A DNA stretch of 64,000 nucleotides from Ailurus styani (Eukaryota; Chordata; Mammalia; Carnivora; Ailuridae), in the NCBI GenBank assembly GCA_002007465.1, contig LNAC01000036.1:880881-944880 (forward strand), written 5' to 3'. Shown here one piece after another: positions 20,705 through 32,822 of the stretch (its first letter is position 1; the number at the start of each line of letters is the position of its first letter). Both the position numbers and the translations under genes were made by a program. The notes under the pieces are model-generated. The model did no database searches, was not told the origin of the DNA, and was given only the letters and a program-made list of their open reading frames with translations.

Positions 20705-20925
20705 TTTGATCATGTTACGTGTTAGCACTTATTTAATACCCCAAAATGTTCTAAATGTTTGATACATTTTCATATATTTAATTCTTCCTACAGCCTGCTT
20801 GAGAGATGAGGAAACAGAAGCTGGACGAGGGCAACTTCCTCAGATCAAATGCCAGTGCGAGTTAGAGCCAAGTGTCAAACGTCAGCAACCACACTGTAGC
20901 TCTTAACCATTAATTAAACTGCCTA
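20705..20925 (+). repeat. MIR SINE relic
   Basis: Core order of a MIR: 'ATATATTTAATTCTTCCTAC' near 20773, GATGAGGAAACAGAAGCTGG near 20806, a decayed 'CAGATCAAATGCCAGTGCGA', and the terminal 'GTCAGCAACCACACTGTAGC' block. Confidence 0.75.
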
Positions 20926-20929
20926 TTTG

Positions 20930-22000
20930 CCCATCACAGTGCCCTGTGTTATACCACTGATTTTTCAACATTTTCATTTCACAGATTTTTTTTTAAAAAG
21001 AGTTACTTAACCTCCCAAAACTAGTTTGTAGACAAATAGTGATTAGAGCTCAATTAGCACTCACTATCTCATTTGAACAACAGAACAGACTTGGTTACTT
21101 ATGTAAGAGAGAAGAAAATGAGTATCAAGGGGCTTACCTGGCTGGAAAATTACTAGGAAATTGTCCCATTACTAGGTAACAGTACGGCTAAGAAACAAAC
21201 AGTTTCCCAAACTCTATACCACATTTATTATTATTTGTAATTATTTCACAAATGTCTATAGAGTACTTGTTATGAACAAAAAATTATGGGAGGGTGCTGG
21301 AAAAAATAAAACTGGTAAATTAGACCAATACTGTTTCTTCCTTTACTTGTAGTGCTTATTTTTGGTAAGGAAAGGCAACTTTGAACAAATATTTTAATAG
21401 TTAATGATTTAATTATATTTAATTACATTCTAAATGAAAAAGAAGACCATGACCTGGTCTGAGAAGTTTTCTTAGAGAAAATGACATTTTAAATAAGCTC
21501 TTAAGGATGGGAAGGATAATTCTGACCATACCTCTGGAATGTTTCATTTAATTTAAATGCCACTAATGTCTGCACTGACTGAACATCCAGTGTGACTGCT
21601 GATCAGAGTCAGTGTCTACATAATCTCAAGTTAGAGACATAAAATGTCAGTCAATTCAGGGCAATGAGAACAGCATCTTAATAACTCAATTCTACTGCAT
21701 TGGTGAAAGAGTTTTTCCAAATGTCTGTTCTCAGATCATTACTGTTCAAATAAACCTAGAGCTGCTAAATAATTATGAGGTGTGGACCTTGTCTGCAAGG
21801 CACTTTTTCACTCTTTGTGGAAATAAAATGAACACAGGTCAAACAATTTAGGAACAATCTCTCACATTGCAAGCACTGGGATTTAAATAGTATTATACCA
21901 GACAGCCTTCCTTCCAATATGCCACTTTTCCTTGGCTGAGTATTTCCTACACCAACTCGTTGATTGCTGGTCCTTTACTAACTGCATTTTCTTTTACACA
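20930..22000. other. Unassigned sequence with a possible MIR trace
   Basis: 20945-21130 has MIR-like pieces but is too decayed to bound. The rest is unassigned; no gene recognised. Confidence 0.4.
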
Positions 22001-22001
22001 G

Positions 22002-22330
22002 GCATCTACCTTTTCCTGTGTGACTGGCTCATGGGCTCCATCCCGCTGCTGCTCATTACCTGTCAGTGGCTCCCAGCGACCCGAAGGGAAAACTCAGCCT
22101 AGTTGAAGCCTGTCATCTGGGAGAATTTCTCATCTCTTTCGAGTTTTATTTAATCTCTAAAGAACTCTAGCTTTTGTGCAACCACTGTAGTTAACAGTTC
22201 ATTCACTCAAAAGGTCGTGCATTCAATTGCTGGACAGCTCAGACCTCTTTTTATTCACTCTCTTATTTCTTTGAGCCTCCCCTATCATGAGACCATACAA
22301 CGGTGGCTCTCATAAAGTTCTTTTCTGTTT
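22002..22330. other. GC-richer unique block
   Basis: A good acceptor-like sequence, CATTTTCTTTTACACAG (ending 22001), precedes about 110 bp that stays open in two plus-strand frames and carries several CpGs (GCGACCCGAAGG near 22076), unusual for this AT-rich window. No donor, protein family or repeat recognised. Confidence 0.3.
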
Positions 22331-25300
22331 ATTCCCATTTTCAATTAGACCTTTGACAAAAATATACATCATGTAGGTTCCACCCCTCAATTTATATTGG
22401 GTGGCAGTCCATAAACCATGTGAAATTTATTGACTAAATATACATTAAATCTGTCTCCCTCCACTATTTCCCACTTTTAAAAAAAAGCACTGTTTCTTTT
22501 CTAGAGTGAAAAATAGATACATAAATGAACTGAATAAGATGAGTATCAAATAAGCCATCAAATGGAAAGGCTTACAACCTAATACCAGGGTAACCTTTTT
22601 TTTTTTATAGATTTGAAGATGGTGGATTTTTTTTCTATCTCTGAGTTTAAAATTAACCTATGAAATTGCCTAAATAGAGTATACCAGGCCTCAGCCTACA
22701 TATTTTATCACTGGGAAAGGCTTTTCAAAGCCCCACAGGCTTGCTTATATTTTTAATGTTCCCCCATAGCACTCTGTTCTTTCACATCTCACTGTCCACT
22801 ATCCATTATTTTAATTTTTTACTGCATGTGTGTCCTCTGTGCCAGATTAACTCCATAGGACAATCATAACATTTGCTTATAATTTCTCTATACCCAATCC
22901 TATCAGAGGCTAGCACCTAATATGGGCTCATTATGTCTTTGATGAATGAATAACAAAGAACTGGAACTTAACCATGGTTTACAAGAAAGAACCTACCAGG
23001 CATGAAAGCTAAGTTCTATTCTGGGAGCAAAACATGAAAACAAAGAAACGGGAAAAAAATAAAAGAACTTGGTAAAGTCATTCCCCACTTCTACATCTAA
23101 TATTGTGTAATTCTTAAAATGAAGACACTGGAAGAGAGAGGAACTTTTCTTGCAACCACACACTTCTTCCCTCTGTTGTTTTGTATGGGGCTTCTTTCCC
23201 CTTATCTACAGAAAGCTTGAAAAAAAAATGAAAATTAAAGTATCTGTTTAACATTTTCTACTGCTTTTGCACAAGTAGAACAAATATCTCGTTAAGCTCA
23301 TTGAAGTTTTTCAGGACATCATGGGAGAACTTAAAATTCCAAAATTGTTCCCATTGAACTTCAAGCTCTCTCTAAATTACATAAATCTGAACCTAACCCA
23401 AAGAGAAAACAGAAAAAAGGAAAGAAAAAACTACATTCCATATTTTAATATATGACTGAGTTTAACATAATTTGAAACTTCAGGTATACAACTGTTAAAT
23501 TTTAAATTAAAATGATTTACTTTTTTAGAGTTCTGCACCATATCACTCTAAGAAATAGATCTGCCTCTCTGGCTTTTAAGAATGACAATAATTAAAACAT
23601 TTGTTTTTATAATATATCTTTTGTTAATGTAAAAATGCTCCCTTTGGAGTCGTGAATGCATTATGTTGTACATTCTACAGTTGCTATGGGAATCACCAAA
23701 ATGTCATTTTCCTTTTGTTTATCTCAACATTCTGAATTAGTATGCATATCTCACAGGTTGATATATCCATATCTACCTTTAAGCAATATTTTCTAAGAGG
23801 AAGAATCACTAATTCATATAAGAGATATAAAGAGTGGAAATGTCCTATTAAAAATAAAAAACAATGCATTAATATCAATATATTATTAAATACAATAATC
23901 TTGTAAGGAAAAGGCCTTATGTACTTTCCCAAGGGGAACCAGAATGATTATATTTTCCAGCATTAAAAAAATGATATTAAATGATGGACAGATGGGAAAG
24001 TCTTGGGCCAGAGGTCATTTATTGTGACCTTTTTCAAGATTGGCTGCAAATCCATCAAACTCTAAAGTTGTAGAGCTGCTAATGAGTTCCTAATTAGGAA
24101 TTAGTCAGCCATATTAATAATATGTAATATCCCCCAAGCCTGTCAACAGGGAGAAAAAAAAATTCACTATCCTGAATGCTAATATTATTGATGTCTGTCC
24201 AAACAGGTGACCTTTACTATAGTGGAAAAGGTGATGCCACTTCCTAAAATTGTAAGGAAATGATGCGCCTAAAAATCCTAAAAGAAATAAATCTGAAAAC
24301 ACATGCAAATACTCAAAGCTATTAAAATGTTTTCATACCAGTAAGTTTCCTTTCTAAACTTACCTCCTTTTAATTAGTTTATTTTGAATTCTTTCAAAAG
24401 ATACCTAATGCCATTGTTAAATGTAAATATGTGTAGGTATGTATATATGATTAGGAAAGGGCAAAGAAAGGTTATTTTGTTTTTTGTGAAAACCATTTCA
24501 TTACATTTCAAATCAGGAGGTTTTATGGGATAAAGGTATCTCCTTGGCATTGGAATATATAAATTTCTCAAAAATGAAACAAACATCAAAAGCAATGTTT
24601 AACATTAATGCTAAACTCATTGCTCAAGTAAGTTAGAAAACAGAGAGATTTTGTGTATTGTTCCTTAGGATAAGGACATAAAAATGTTATAAATTGTGAT
24701 CCATAATCATTCTTACACTTCCCCAGGTAGAATATTCTGCATATCCTCTCTGAGCAGCTCAATCATCAAAATATAAGTCAGACCAACACACATGTGGCCA
24801 AAAAGTTTTGGAAACATGAAATCATAGAGCAGCTTCTCAATGACTTGACTTTACAAATGATAAGACATTCCATCATAAGGTAGCAAAGTTAGGAAAGCAG
24901 AAAAGGAGAGGAAAAGAAGGACATTGCCTTTTATCAGATAACCAGGAGAAACTTGGTGTGCACCTTGGTTATGTTCGGTTGTTGGCTCAAAAAACAAAGA
25001 GAGAAACACAAGTAGCAAGGGTATTGAGTCTTGGGATGTCTAACACCTTTTAATTATTAAAGGGGACAGTACTCAATACTCAGGAATACCTACAGTGACT
25101 ATTACATGCTTCGATCAACTTTGAAAAACATTGTTCTAAAAAGGATTAATTTTGTAAGCTTATTTTTCCCAATTTTTGAGTGCTTACCCATACTCTAACT
25201 TGAAATATGTTTTATAAAGAAAAATAAATCCTTAATAGTATCACACGCACACAATTTTTCACTAATCCTAGTGGAAGTATTTCTGTGTATTATTGTTTTT

Positions 25301-27159
25301 TTAAGGTTTTCTTTATGACTACCAGCAAGTAAGCCTTTAATTTCAGGCTTTTCCAAGGAAGTTTATAATAAGAAGTAAAATGCAAGAAATATCTAGCCAT
25401 AGAATTGTATATATTTAAAGCAAGCAGATTTAAAGCAAGCTTACAGGTCTTAGCAAATATCAGATGTTAAGTAAGTAAAAGTATAATTCACTTGTATTCA
25501 CTCAATCAAAAGGAGTTCCTTATTTAAAGAAAAAAAAACTAAGAGCCCAATCATGAAGAGTAAATGCATATATTAGGAGGAGAATCTGAAGAACCTTCCA
25601 ATCTAATCATGAGCCTGGCAATTAAATATTCCCCCCTTCTATCCTTATATGACAAAGACTTGAAGATTCCATAAACTTCAGGAACTGAAGTCTAAGATTC
25701 TCCAACTACTTTTGGGGGGATTTAGATCTACTTGGGCCCATCCAGTATCTGTTGGTTTTGTTATAGCCATGGAGGCCATTTTAGTGTCTACACACATTTT
25801 TCACTCCGTGTTTTGCTTTATGATCTTTTGACACACCATAAAGACGGAATGAACACATCATCTGACTCTGCAGACAGAAGGTGGCTCTTATCTGTACTAC
25901 TGAATTTTTGTTTAAAGAGGTTAAATAGCATGAATCTGGAAACCACACTTAGACATAAACTCAGAGAGAACTAGGTCTAAAATTCTTTGCTTTACTAGAG
26001 AATTTGAGAATTTTATTTTACTTTTCTCAAATATAAAATGAGAATGAGGACAGTCATGCTCAAAGTGGCTGGCCCATAGTGAGGGCTTAACATAGGCATA
26101 AAAATATAGTAACATTATGAGTGTCATTCCTCTTTCAAGTTTACCTTTTCTTTCTAAGTGTCCACTGTTGCAGACTCTAAGTTTCAAGCTTCAGTTTGGC
26201 CTTTGTTCCTTATTCAATTTATTTTAAGTTTTCTTTAGTTTCTAATCTTTTATCAATGCTGGAAATATCCGTTCTCTTTTGCTCCATACCCATATACTCT
26301 TTGGGCAAGCCCACTCTGATCCTTCAAATCTGAGGGTTTAGGCAAAAAAAATCATAATAATGTAAAAAAGGCTTTTTCCATAGGAGACATTTACTGGATA
26401 TGTTTTCCATACTGATCTTGCACACACATGGACACCTGATGTTATTAAATTTATGTCATGCATACAACTTCATTCCATATGTGATATAGAATTGGGTCAT
26501 AGGCTTGACCCTTCAGTAGATTTGAAGAAAATCTGCAAGTTAGAGGTACAATGTTTGAATTGCATAGATTGTTTTTTCCTAGGCAATTTTACTGGCAATT
26601 GTTACATAATACCAATAAGAAATGAACATTTTTGATTCTCCAAATAAGCATGTAATACAAATATGCTTGACTTATAGCTGGAATAAAGAGCTACTGTTTA
26701 TTGATACATTTACACCTTTTGGTCATTCGGCACATAGGTAGAAAACAGATGGCACCTTCTAATTTGGTAATTTGGAAAGGGTAATTTAATAAAAGGTCTT
26801 CTGTTAAGTTCCAGGCAGAACATAGGGACACCAAAAGGGATGGTGCTGAGAAGCTACAGAGTTTAGTGAGGGGGCTCAAAGACAGACAACCCAGAATTAA
26901 ACAGCTGAGGGGATAGGACTGTATACTTCGCTACAGACTTGGTCTTTGGAAGCAATAGATCCAAGAAGACATTAAGAGCAATAAGCAAGAGAAATAAATG
27001 CCTGACCTCACTTTCCTCCCTTACTCCTGTCTCCGACTAGTGTTCCTTTCAGCTAAGTCCAACCAAAGGGCAGAAACCAAGAGTGCCCCTTGTGAAGAAG
27101 GACAGAGAGTGCGTCTGAAGGAACACAGACTAATGGCCACAATTCTAATTAATTTTAGT
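22331..27159. other. Long stretch of mainly unassigned AT-rich sequence
   Basis: I recognise no gene, RNA gene or clear transposon in about 4.8 kb, a low-repeat interval compared with the rest of the window. 24010-24260 has a denser, less simple texture and a TAATTA-centred palindrome at 24087-24100. Confidence 0.45.
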
Positions 27160-27390
27160 CAAAAATGTTGGGGAGACGAACCACAAGAGACTGTGGGCTC
27201 TGAGAAACAAACTCAGAGTTTTTGAGAGGAGGAAGGTGGACAGATGGATGAGCCTGGTGGTAGGTATTAAGGAGGGCACGAACTGCATGGAGAACTGGGT
27301 GTTGTACATAAACGATGAATCTTGGATCACTGCATCAAAAACTAATGACATATTTTATGGTGACTAACATACACAATAAACAAACAGTTT
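27160..27390 (+). mobile_element. Older carnivore L1 3' UTR end
   Basis: Sense L1 tail: ACAAGAGACTGTGGGCTCTG near 27184, 'GGTATTAAGGAGGGCACGAA' near 27264, 'CATGGAGAACTGGGTGTTGT' near 27286, and an A/C-rich tail to about 27390. It is related to, but older than, the copies at 1873 and 7990. Confidence 0.82.
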
Positions 27391-29120
27391 TTTTTCCAGA
27401 AATAAGCGTATTAAATGCATTACTTCAAAACTTTAAATGAATAGTAAGACCTGATGCCATCTTAAGGTGATAAGAAAAAAAAAAGAAAAATTTAATCATT
27501 TCCGTGAGTGATATTACATTAGACTATGACTATTAATGAAAATACAAAAATAAATACAAACTACTTCATAAAACATGCTAGAAAGGAAATTTAAAACATT
27601 AATTGAAATATATATATATAGAACACTAAATATAGTAATGAAAATGCATTTTTATAAGTTGTATAGTAAGGAAGTTAAAATATGTGAACACAGTGTGAGG
27701 CAATCTTGATGTTATGTTTTGAAGATTCTGGGGATTCCTAAATTGTAGCAGATGTAGGTTATTTTGTTATCCAGTAGAATTATTGAGTAAATTATACCAT
27801 GATGCTGTTCTCTGCTATAACAGACATAACCCTAAATAACCCCCACCATATATTTCATTCACATTGGCTTTTACACATTGGTGGACAGATGGGTGGGGAT
27901 ACCTTAAATCAGAAAAGTACCAGCTTATCACTTAACAAATTTAGAGAAAGGTTAATACCACCCTAGGTTCAAATCATGAAGTATTTATAGCAGACTCCAA
28001 TTTCTAGGGGCTATGTTGCAAATTGCTTTTGGAAAATAAAAATTTTAAAATAATCATTATTGTTCAACTAATATTATCATCAGATTATGCATGTTAATGA
28101 TACTAATCCCAAACTCTTGGGATATATTTTAAGCAAGATCACAGTACTTGCAGTTAATGTGACTGAATAAGCAGCAATTCATCTCATAACTATCAGATGA
28201 ATTCCAGACACATGTTCTAGTTAGAGATTGAGGGATTTAACTGGATTTTTTTTCTCTAATTTTATCTTTTTCTTAAAAAAAGAAAAAAAACATAGGATGG
28301 AGCAGTAAACCAAAATGCCTAAGGGAAAAAATATATATACAGGTTGGGTTCTTTTACAACAGAACAGTGAAACATCAAAAAGGAAGTTAAGAGAGCCCCA
28401 CTCTTTACTAGCCAAGCCCTATGCAAGCTTTCCTGACATCGTGTAACTGTTTGCTTTGCACCAAGTAGAAAACAAATTCCAAGCAGTCAGCCAGATAAAT
28501 AAATAAAATAAAAAATAAATTCTTAAAAAAACAAAGGAATGAAAAATAGAAAAGGAAAAATAAAATATAAAAATAGCTTTTTCGGATAATACAGATCTTA
28601 TTCACTGCAAACAAGCCGCAGTTCTCTAACAAGAGAAGAGTTTGTGATGCATTCCATTCACCTCCCTCTAGAGAGGTCGCCCAGGGCTAACGAAATAACA
28701 TTATAGGATAACATGGTGACTGAATCTGGGAAGCTTGCTACTACATTACTTGGTAATGTGTGGACCTTCTTCTCCCTAGTGTTTCTAGACACTGTAATTG
28801 ACAGTAAGGGCAAATATGATTTTAAAAGCTTAGAGGTTTCAAAGTAGCTTATATAGATCACTTTTCAGGAGGTGAAACAATGTCCAGGGAGTACAAGACA
28901 GTAAGACCCCCAAAAAAATAAAATAAAAAGAAACACTGGATTTTTTTTTAGCTTTGACATTTGACAAAATAAATAATCATACATAAATACATACATAAAT
29001 AATCTTAGAGATGTACTGAGAAAGGCCTCTAAGAACCATTTCATTGAGAAGGTATCCTTAAACACCAAGTAACAACCATGACTGACACAAATATTGTCCC
29101 ACAGTATTTGCTCCACCTTG
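27391..29120. other. Unassigned AT-rich sequence
   Basis: No gene or repeat named. 28496-28575 is A-rich with AAATAAATAAAATAAAAA, resembling a SINE tail without a recognisable SINE body. Confidence 0.45.
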
Positions 29121-29124
29121 TTGA

Positions 29125-29265
29125 ATTAACGGAGACAGTTCATTGAATATTTACTCTGGGACAGGCACTGAACAGGTGCTATTGTTATACTCATTGTATA
29201 GCCAAGGGATCTAAAGTGGAGGTGGAGTGTTCTTTCCCACGTTATATAGCTGCTATGTGCCAGGG
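29125..29265 (+). repeat. MIR SINE relic
   Basis: 'TTGAATATTTACTCTGGGAC' and 'TTGTATAGCCAAGGGATC' resemble the MIR 5' and central segments. Decayed. Confidence 0.5.
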
Positions 29266-29319
29266 TTGATAGAGAAACTTATGGAAATTATGTTGTTAGC
29301 ACAGTACTGGGCCTGTTTT

Positions 29320-29342
29320 TTATGAATGAATGAATGAATGAC
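29320..29342. repeat. (TGAA)n microsatellite
   Basis: Five tandem ATGA units; low complexity. Confidence 0.85.
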
Positions 29343-29524
29343 ATTAATGATCAAATCAAGAAATGAACAAATGACTATGGTCTTCAGCACTAGTAAAGAT
29401 TTGTTGAATAAGGACATTTTATACACACTGATTTCTCTGAGCAATTGATAGGGTTGGTGTTAAGTTTTTAAACACTGAAAAAGAAAGATAATGTGCTTAT
29501 CTTCCAGACAAATGAGAACAGCAA

Positions 29525-29700
29525 CCATTTATTTAGCAGCCATTGTGTGCTATGCATTGTGCATATACCATTATTATGCTTCGCCATCCCTTGGTTGTAA
29601 GCCATTCTCTGGTTTTTCAGATGAAGAAACTGAGGTACAGAGATGTGGAATAACCTGCCTCAGACCACACAGTTTGATGGAGACAGATAACTAGACAAGC
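29525..29700 (+). repeat. MIR SINE relic
   Basis: 'AGCCATTGTGTGCTATGCAT' near 29538, then AGATGAAGAAACTGAGGTAC near 29619 and 'GCCTCAGACCACACAG' near 29656: the standard MIR order in sense orientation. Confidence 0.82.
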
Positions 29701-29704
29701 TTTA

Positions 29705-30660
29705 ATAGATTCCAAAGGCTCTGTGTATTCCTTCTAAGATATATCAGAGCCATTGCACTGACAGTGTGGTACCTGGACAGAGGTAGACAAGCCAAGTGGA
29801 ATCAATTTGTATGTCTCCTTGAGAAATGATCAAAGTACTCAGGAAAGGGGCAGGATTTGAACTTCTAAGGTGACCACCACATAATAACTTGGCTGTTCTA
29901 GCCTCAGTAGTGAAGAAATAATGTCAAAAATAAGAATCAAATTCATTTTTAAAGTTACTGAAAGCTCCCAAAGTTCTGTGCAAAGGTTCTGTATTTGGCT
30001 TCAGGGTCAGCAATTCAGAGGGCAGGAATGTCTCCATGGCTCTCTTTCACTACTTCTCTGCCACATTCACTTGTCCCCTTAAAGAAAGAAATGAGGTCAT
30101 TGTTCTGGGGGAGATCTAAAAATTCTGTTTTTGCATTTATTGTACTTAAATCTCAATAGTTCTTACTAGTGTTTAAATATCTTTAATTCTCAAGGGATCT
30201 GGCAAAGTGTGTTCTTCCTTTTGCATTGAAACAAATGATAAAAAAGTAAGCGGATATTGGCAACAAGTTGAAGAAAACCATTTCTCTTTCTTAAGCAAGT
30301 CTAAAAAAATAAATGTTAAATAATTTGTCCACTATTTTATTTAAGGTCCACATGCCTTTACAGAGTGCTGATTCCCTTCCTCTGATGGGTACTGTCACTG
30401 TGGGTGGGCTGAAAAGACAGTCATGGTCGGGGTTCCCTCTACTGACTACAACCTTGATCAAAGGGCACTCAAGTTCCAGTTATGAAGGTCTCGTTTCCTT
30501 GTGCTCATTCCCCAACAATACATAAGCAGCCTTCTTGTTCTTGTGTTCTGTAATACTCAAGGCACTCAGAGCAAGAATGTATCAGAACTCTGTGCTAGGT
30601 ACTTACAAGAGGGATGACAATTAATCCCCACGCTCAAAAAAAAAAAAAGGCAAAGTTATT
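29705..30660. other. Unassigned sequence
   Basis: No gene or repeat recognised. Confidence 0.5.
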
Positions 30661-30670
30661 TAAAAGTGAT

Positions 30671-30866
30671 CATGTTGGGACATGTGAGTGGCTAGGTCGG
30701 TTAAGTGTCTTGACTTCAGCTCAGGTCATGATCTCAGGGTCCTGGGATTGAGCCTCATGTCAGGTTCCATGCTCAGTGGAGAGTCTGCTTATCCCTCTCC
30801 TTCTCCCTTGCCCCTCCCATCTACTTGTCCTCTCTCTCTCTCTTTCAAATAAAATCTTTAAAAAAA
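30671..30866 (+). mobile_element. CAN-SINE, older-intermediate
   Basis: Sense SINE with diverged head ('GTGAGTGGCTAGGTCGGTTA'), a clear TCAGGTCATGATCTCAGGGT block, CT-rich linker and AAATAAAATCTT tail. TSD AAAAGTGAT at 30662-30670 and 30867-30875. Confidence 0.93.
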
Positions 30867-30979
30867 AAAAGTGATATGTATTGTAACTTACATATGACTA
30901 AAAGATGGGCACAACAGTTATTAGTAAAAGGTCATCACAGCAATAGCAGCAACAGAAGTATAGCAATAGGAGTAACAGA

Positions 30980-31640
30980 AATAGTGATAGATTCTATTTG
31001 TTAAGTGCTTACACTGCAATATTATATGCACTTGGTCATTTAATGCTCCGCCTATGAAGGAAATAGCTGACTTGTTCTGGCCAAGAAAACGTGTCTTCCA
31101 GACTTCCAACTGCAGGAATCTCCAGCTGCTGCACTGTCCAATTCATTGTCACCTTAGTGCCAAAGCCACACCTGTTGTGTGCTATTCCCTGTCAGCAAAG
31201 GACTCCATGAGGAATACTAAGGTGCACCTATTTCTTGGAGACACGGGACCCCTCTGATGACCCGCTTGACTTGAAGACTCTCTCAAGGATTTACTGAAAC
31301 TTCCTTAGATGGTCCAGCCATCTATAATGCTTCAATCTGAACTCTCTAATTTCTTCACGTCTACATCACATCTTATGGGCTCCCATTCTTTTTTCCTCCT
31401 TCCCTGTGTTTCCTCACACAGTCATTTTCTGTCATAAAATCCTTGCCCATTTTATCCAATCTTGGCTTATGCTTCTCAGAAGACCTGGACTAACACATCA
31501 TTTTTCTTATGTTATTACAGAGAGGAGGAGAAGAGACACACTGTTTCAATAATGCCTGCCTGAGGCCACATAACCATTAAGTTACAGGAAAGGTATTTAC
31601 TCATAGATTTCTGATTTAAGCAATCACGTTAATCAACACT
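30980..31640 (+). repeat. MIR relic split by a later insertion
   Basis: 5' part at 30980-31055 ('TTGTTAAGTGCTTACACTGC', TTGGTCATTTAATGCTC) and 3' part at about 31505-31640 ('TTACAGAGAGGAGGAGAAGA', 'GAGGCCACATAACCATTAAG'). The roughly 450 bp between do not belong to MIR. Confidence 0.6.
31055..31500 (+). mobile_element. LTR-like insertion within the MIR
   Basis: Sits between two halves of a MIR and ends with GAAGACCTGGACTAACACA, a terminal pattern common to ERVL-group LTRs. It also contains a TCATAAAATCC stretch. I cannot name the family or see a TSD. Confidence 0.35.
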
Positions 31641-31938
31641 CTTCAACCTAGACAATTACAGTGAGAAGAAAAGCAGACAGAAGCACTATTCAAATCCTGT
31701 GTCAGCTAATCATTAGCTGGATCAGGAGTAGGAAAGAACCTTTGGCTTGATTTAAAAAAAAAAAAAAGGCACTTTGTGGCTTCCATCCTACAATGGCTCC
31801 AAAACTTGGGGCTACTGGTGATCGATGTCTTTGCAAGTATATCCTTCAATTTTGTGCATATTTCCACAATAAATCCTGCTTCCACTTACATTCCCATATT
31901 TGTATATCCCTTCCTTGGGATTAATATACTGAAAATGA

Positions 31939-32146
31939 GGGTGCCTGGGTGGCTCAGTGGGTTAAAGCCTCTGCTTTCGGCTCAGGTCATGATCTCAGTG
32001 TCCTGGGATCGAGGCCCACATCGGGCTCTCTGCTCAGCAGGGAGCCTGCTTCCTCCTCTCCCTGTCTCTCTGCCTGCCTCTCTGCCTACTTGTAATCTCT
32101 CTCTCTGTGTCAAATAAATAAATAAATAATCTTAAAAATATATATA
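31939..32146 (+). mobile_element. CAN-SINE, young
   Basis: Full-length young copy. Perfect 14-bp TSD TATACTGAAAATGA at 31925-31938 and 32147-32160. Its tail has turned into (TA)n just before the second TSD copy. Confidence 0.96.
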
Positions 32147-32160
32147 TATACTGAAAATGA

Positions 32161-32651
32161 CTGAAACAGAGTATATACTTTGTTGTAACACTGATTTAAA
32201 ACATTATACTAAACCACTGAATTAATGTTTTGTAAGTCTAGCAAACTATCTTTGCCTCATGCCACCAAATGATTTACATCGTGTATTAAGGAGCTTGTTG
32301 AGAGGGATTATTCATATGTGGAGTAAGTCAAATATAGAACCCTTGGAGTTAGCCACCTGCCATCATACTTTTACATATATTTTACAGCTATTGTTCTAAA
32401 TGCCTACATTTAAACTTAATATGAACTCAAATGAAAATGGGCCCATCCTGCTTAACCTAACACCAAATAATTAAAGTTTTCACCATTTTTTTACAGAAGA
32501 ACTAACTCTCATCCTTCCTGTCTTCCTTCCTTCTCCTTTCTTTCCTTCCTCCCTCTCTCTCTCTGTCATCCATTTTTATAATCCTCTACATGGGCATGTA
32601 CACAGGCAGTAACCAAAATCTCTCTAAATAAGGTCATTGATAATTGAGCAT
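32161..32651. other. Unassigned, with pyrimidine-rich patch
   Basis: 32511-32570 is a CTTC/CTTT/CTCT polypyrimidine stretch. No gene or transposon recognised in the rest. Confidence 0.5.
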
Positions 32652-32817
32652 TTTTAAATGATTTTATTTATTTGAGAGAGAGAGAGAGCACAAACAAGGG
32701 AAGGGTAGAGACAGAAGGAGCAGCAGGGAGCCCAACAGAGGACATGCGGCTTGTTCATAGGACCCTGGGATCGTGACCTGAGCCAAAGGCAGACACTTAA
32801 CCCACTGATAATCTAGG
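32652..32817 (-). mobile_element. Older CAN-SINE
   Basis: Minus-strand copy with GAGAGAGAGAGAGAGCAC linker and 'GGACCCTGGGATCGTGACCT' block. The head is eroded. Flanking GCATTTTAA-like sequence on both sides may be the TSD. Confidence 0.88.
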
Positions 32818-32822
32818 CATTT

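Noticed and set aside
21105..21200. Minus-strand exon-like segment with a CAG|GTAAGC donor and a T-rich acceptor
   Set aside because: Only about 50 bp long and apparently within MIR-like sequence; splice-like motifs in MIR antisense are common.
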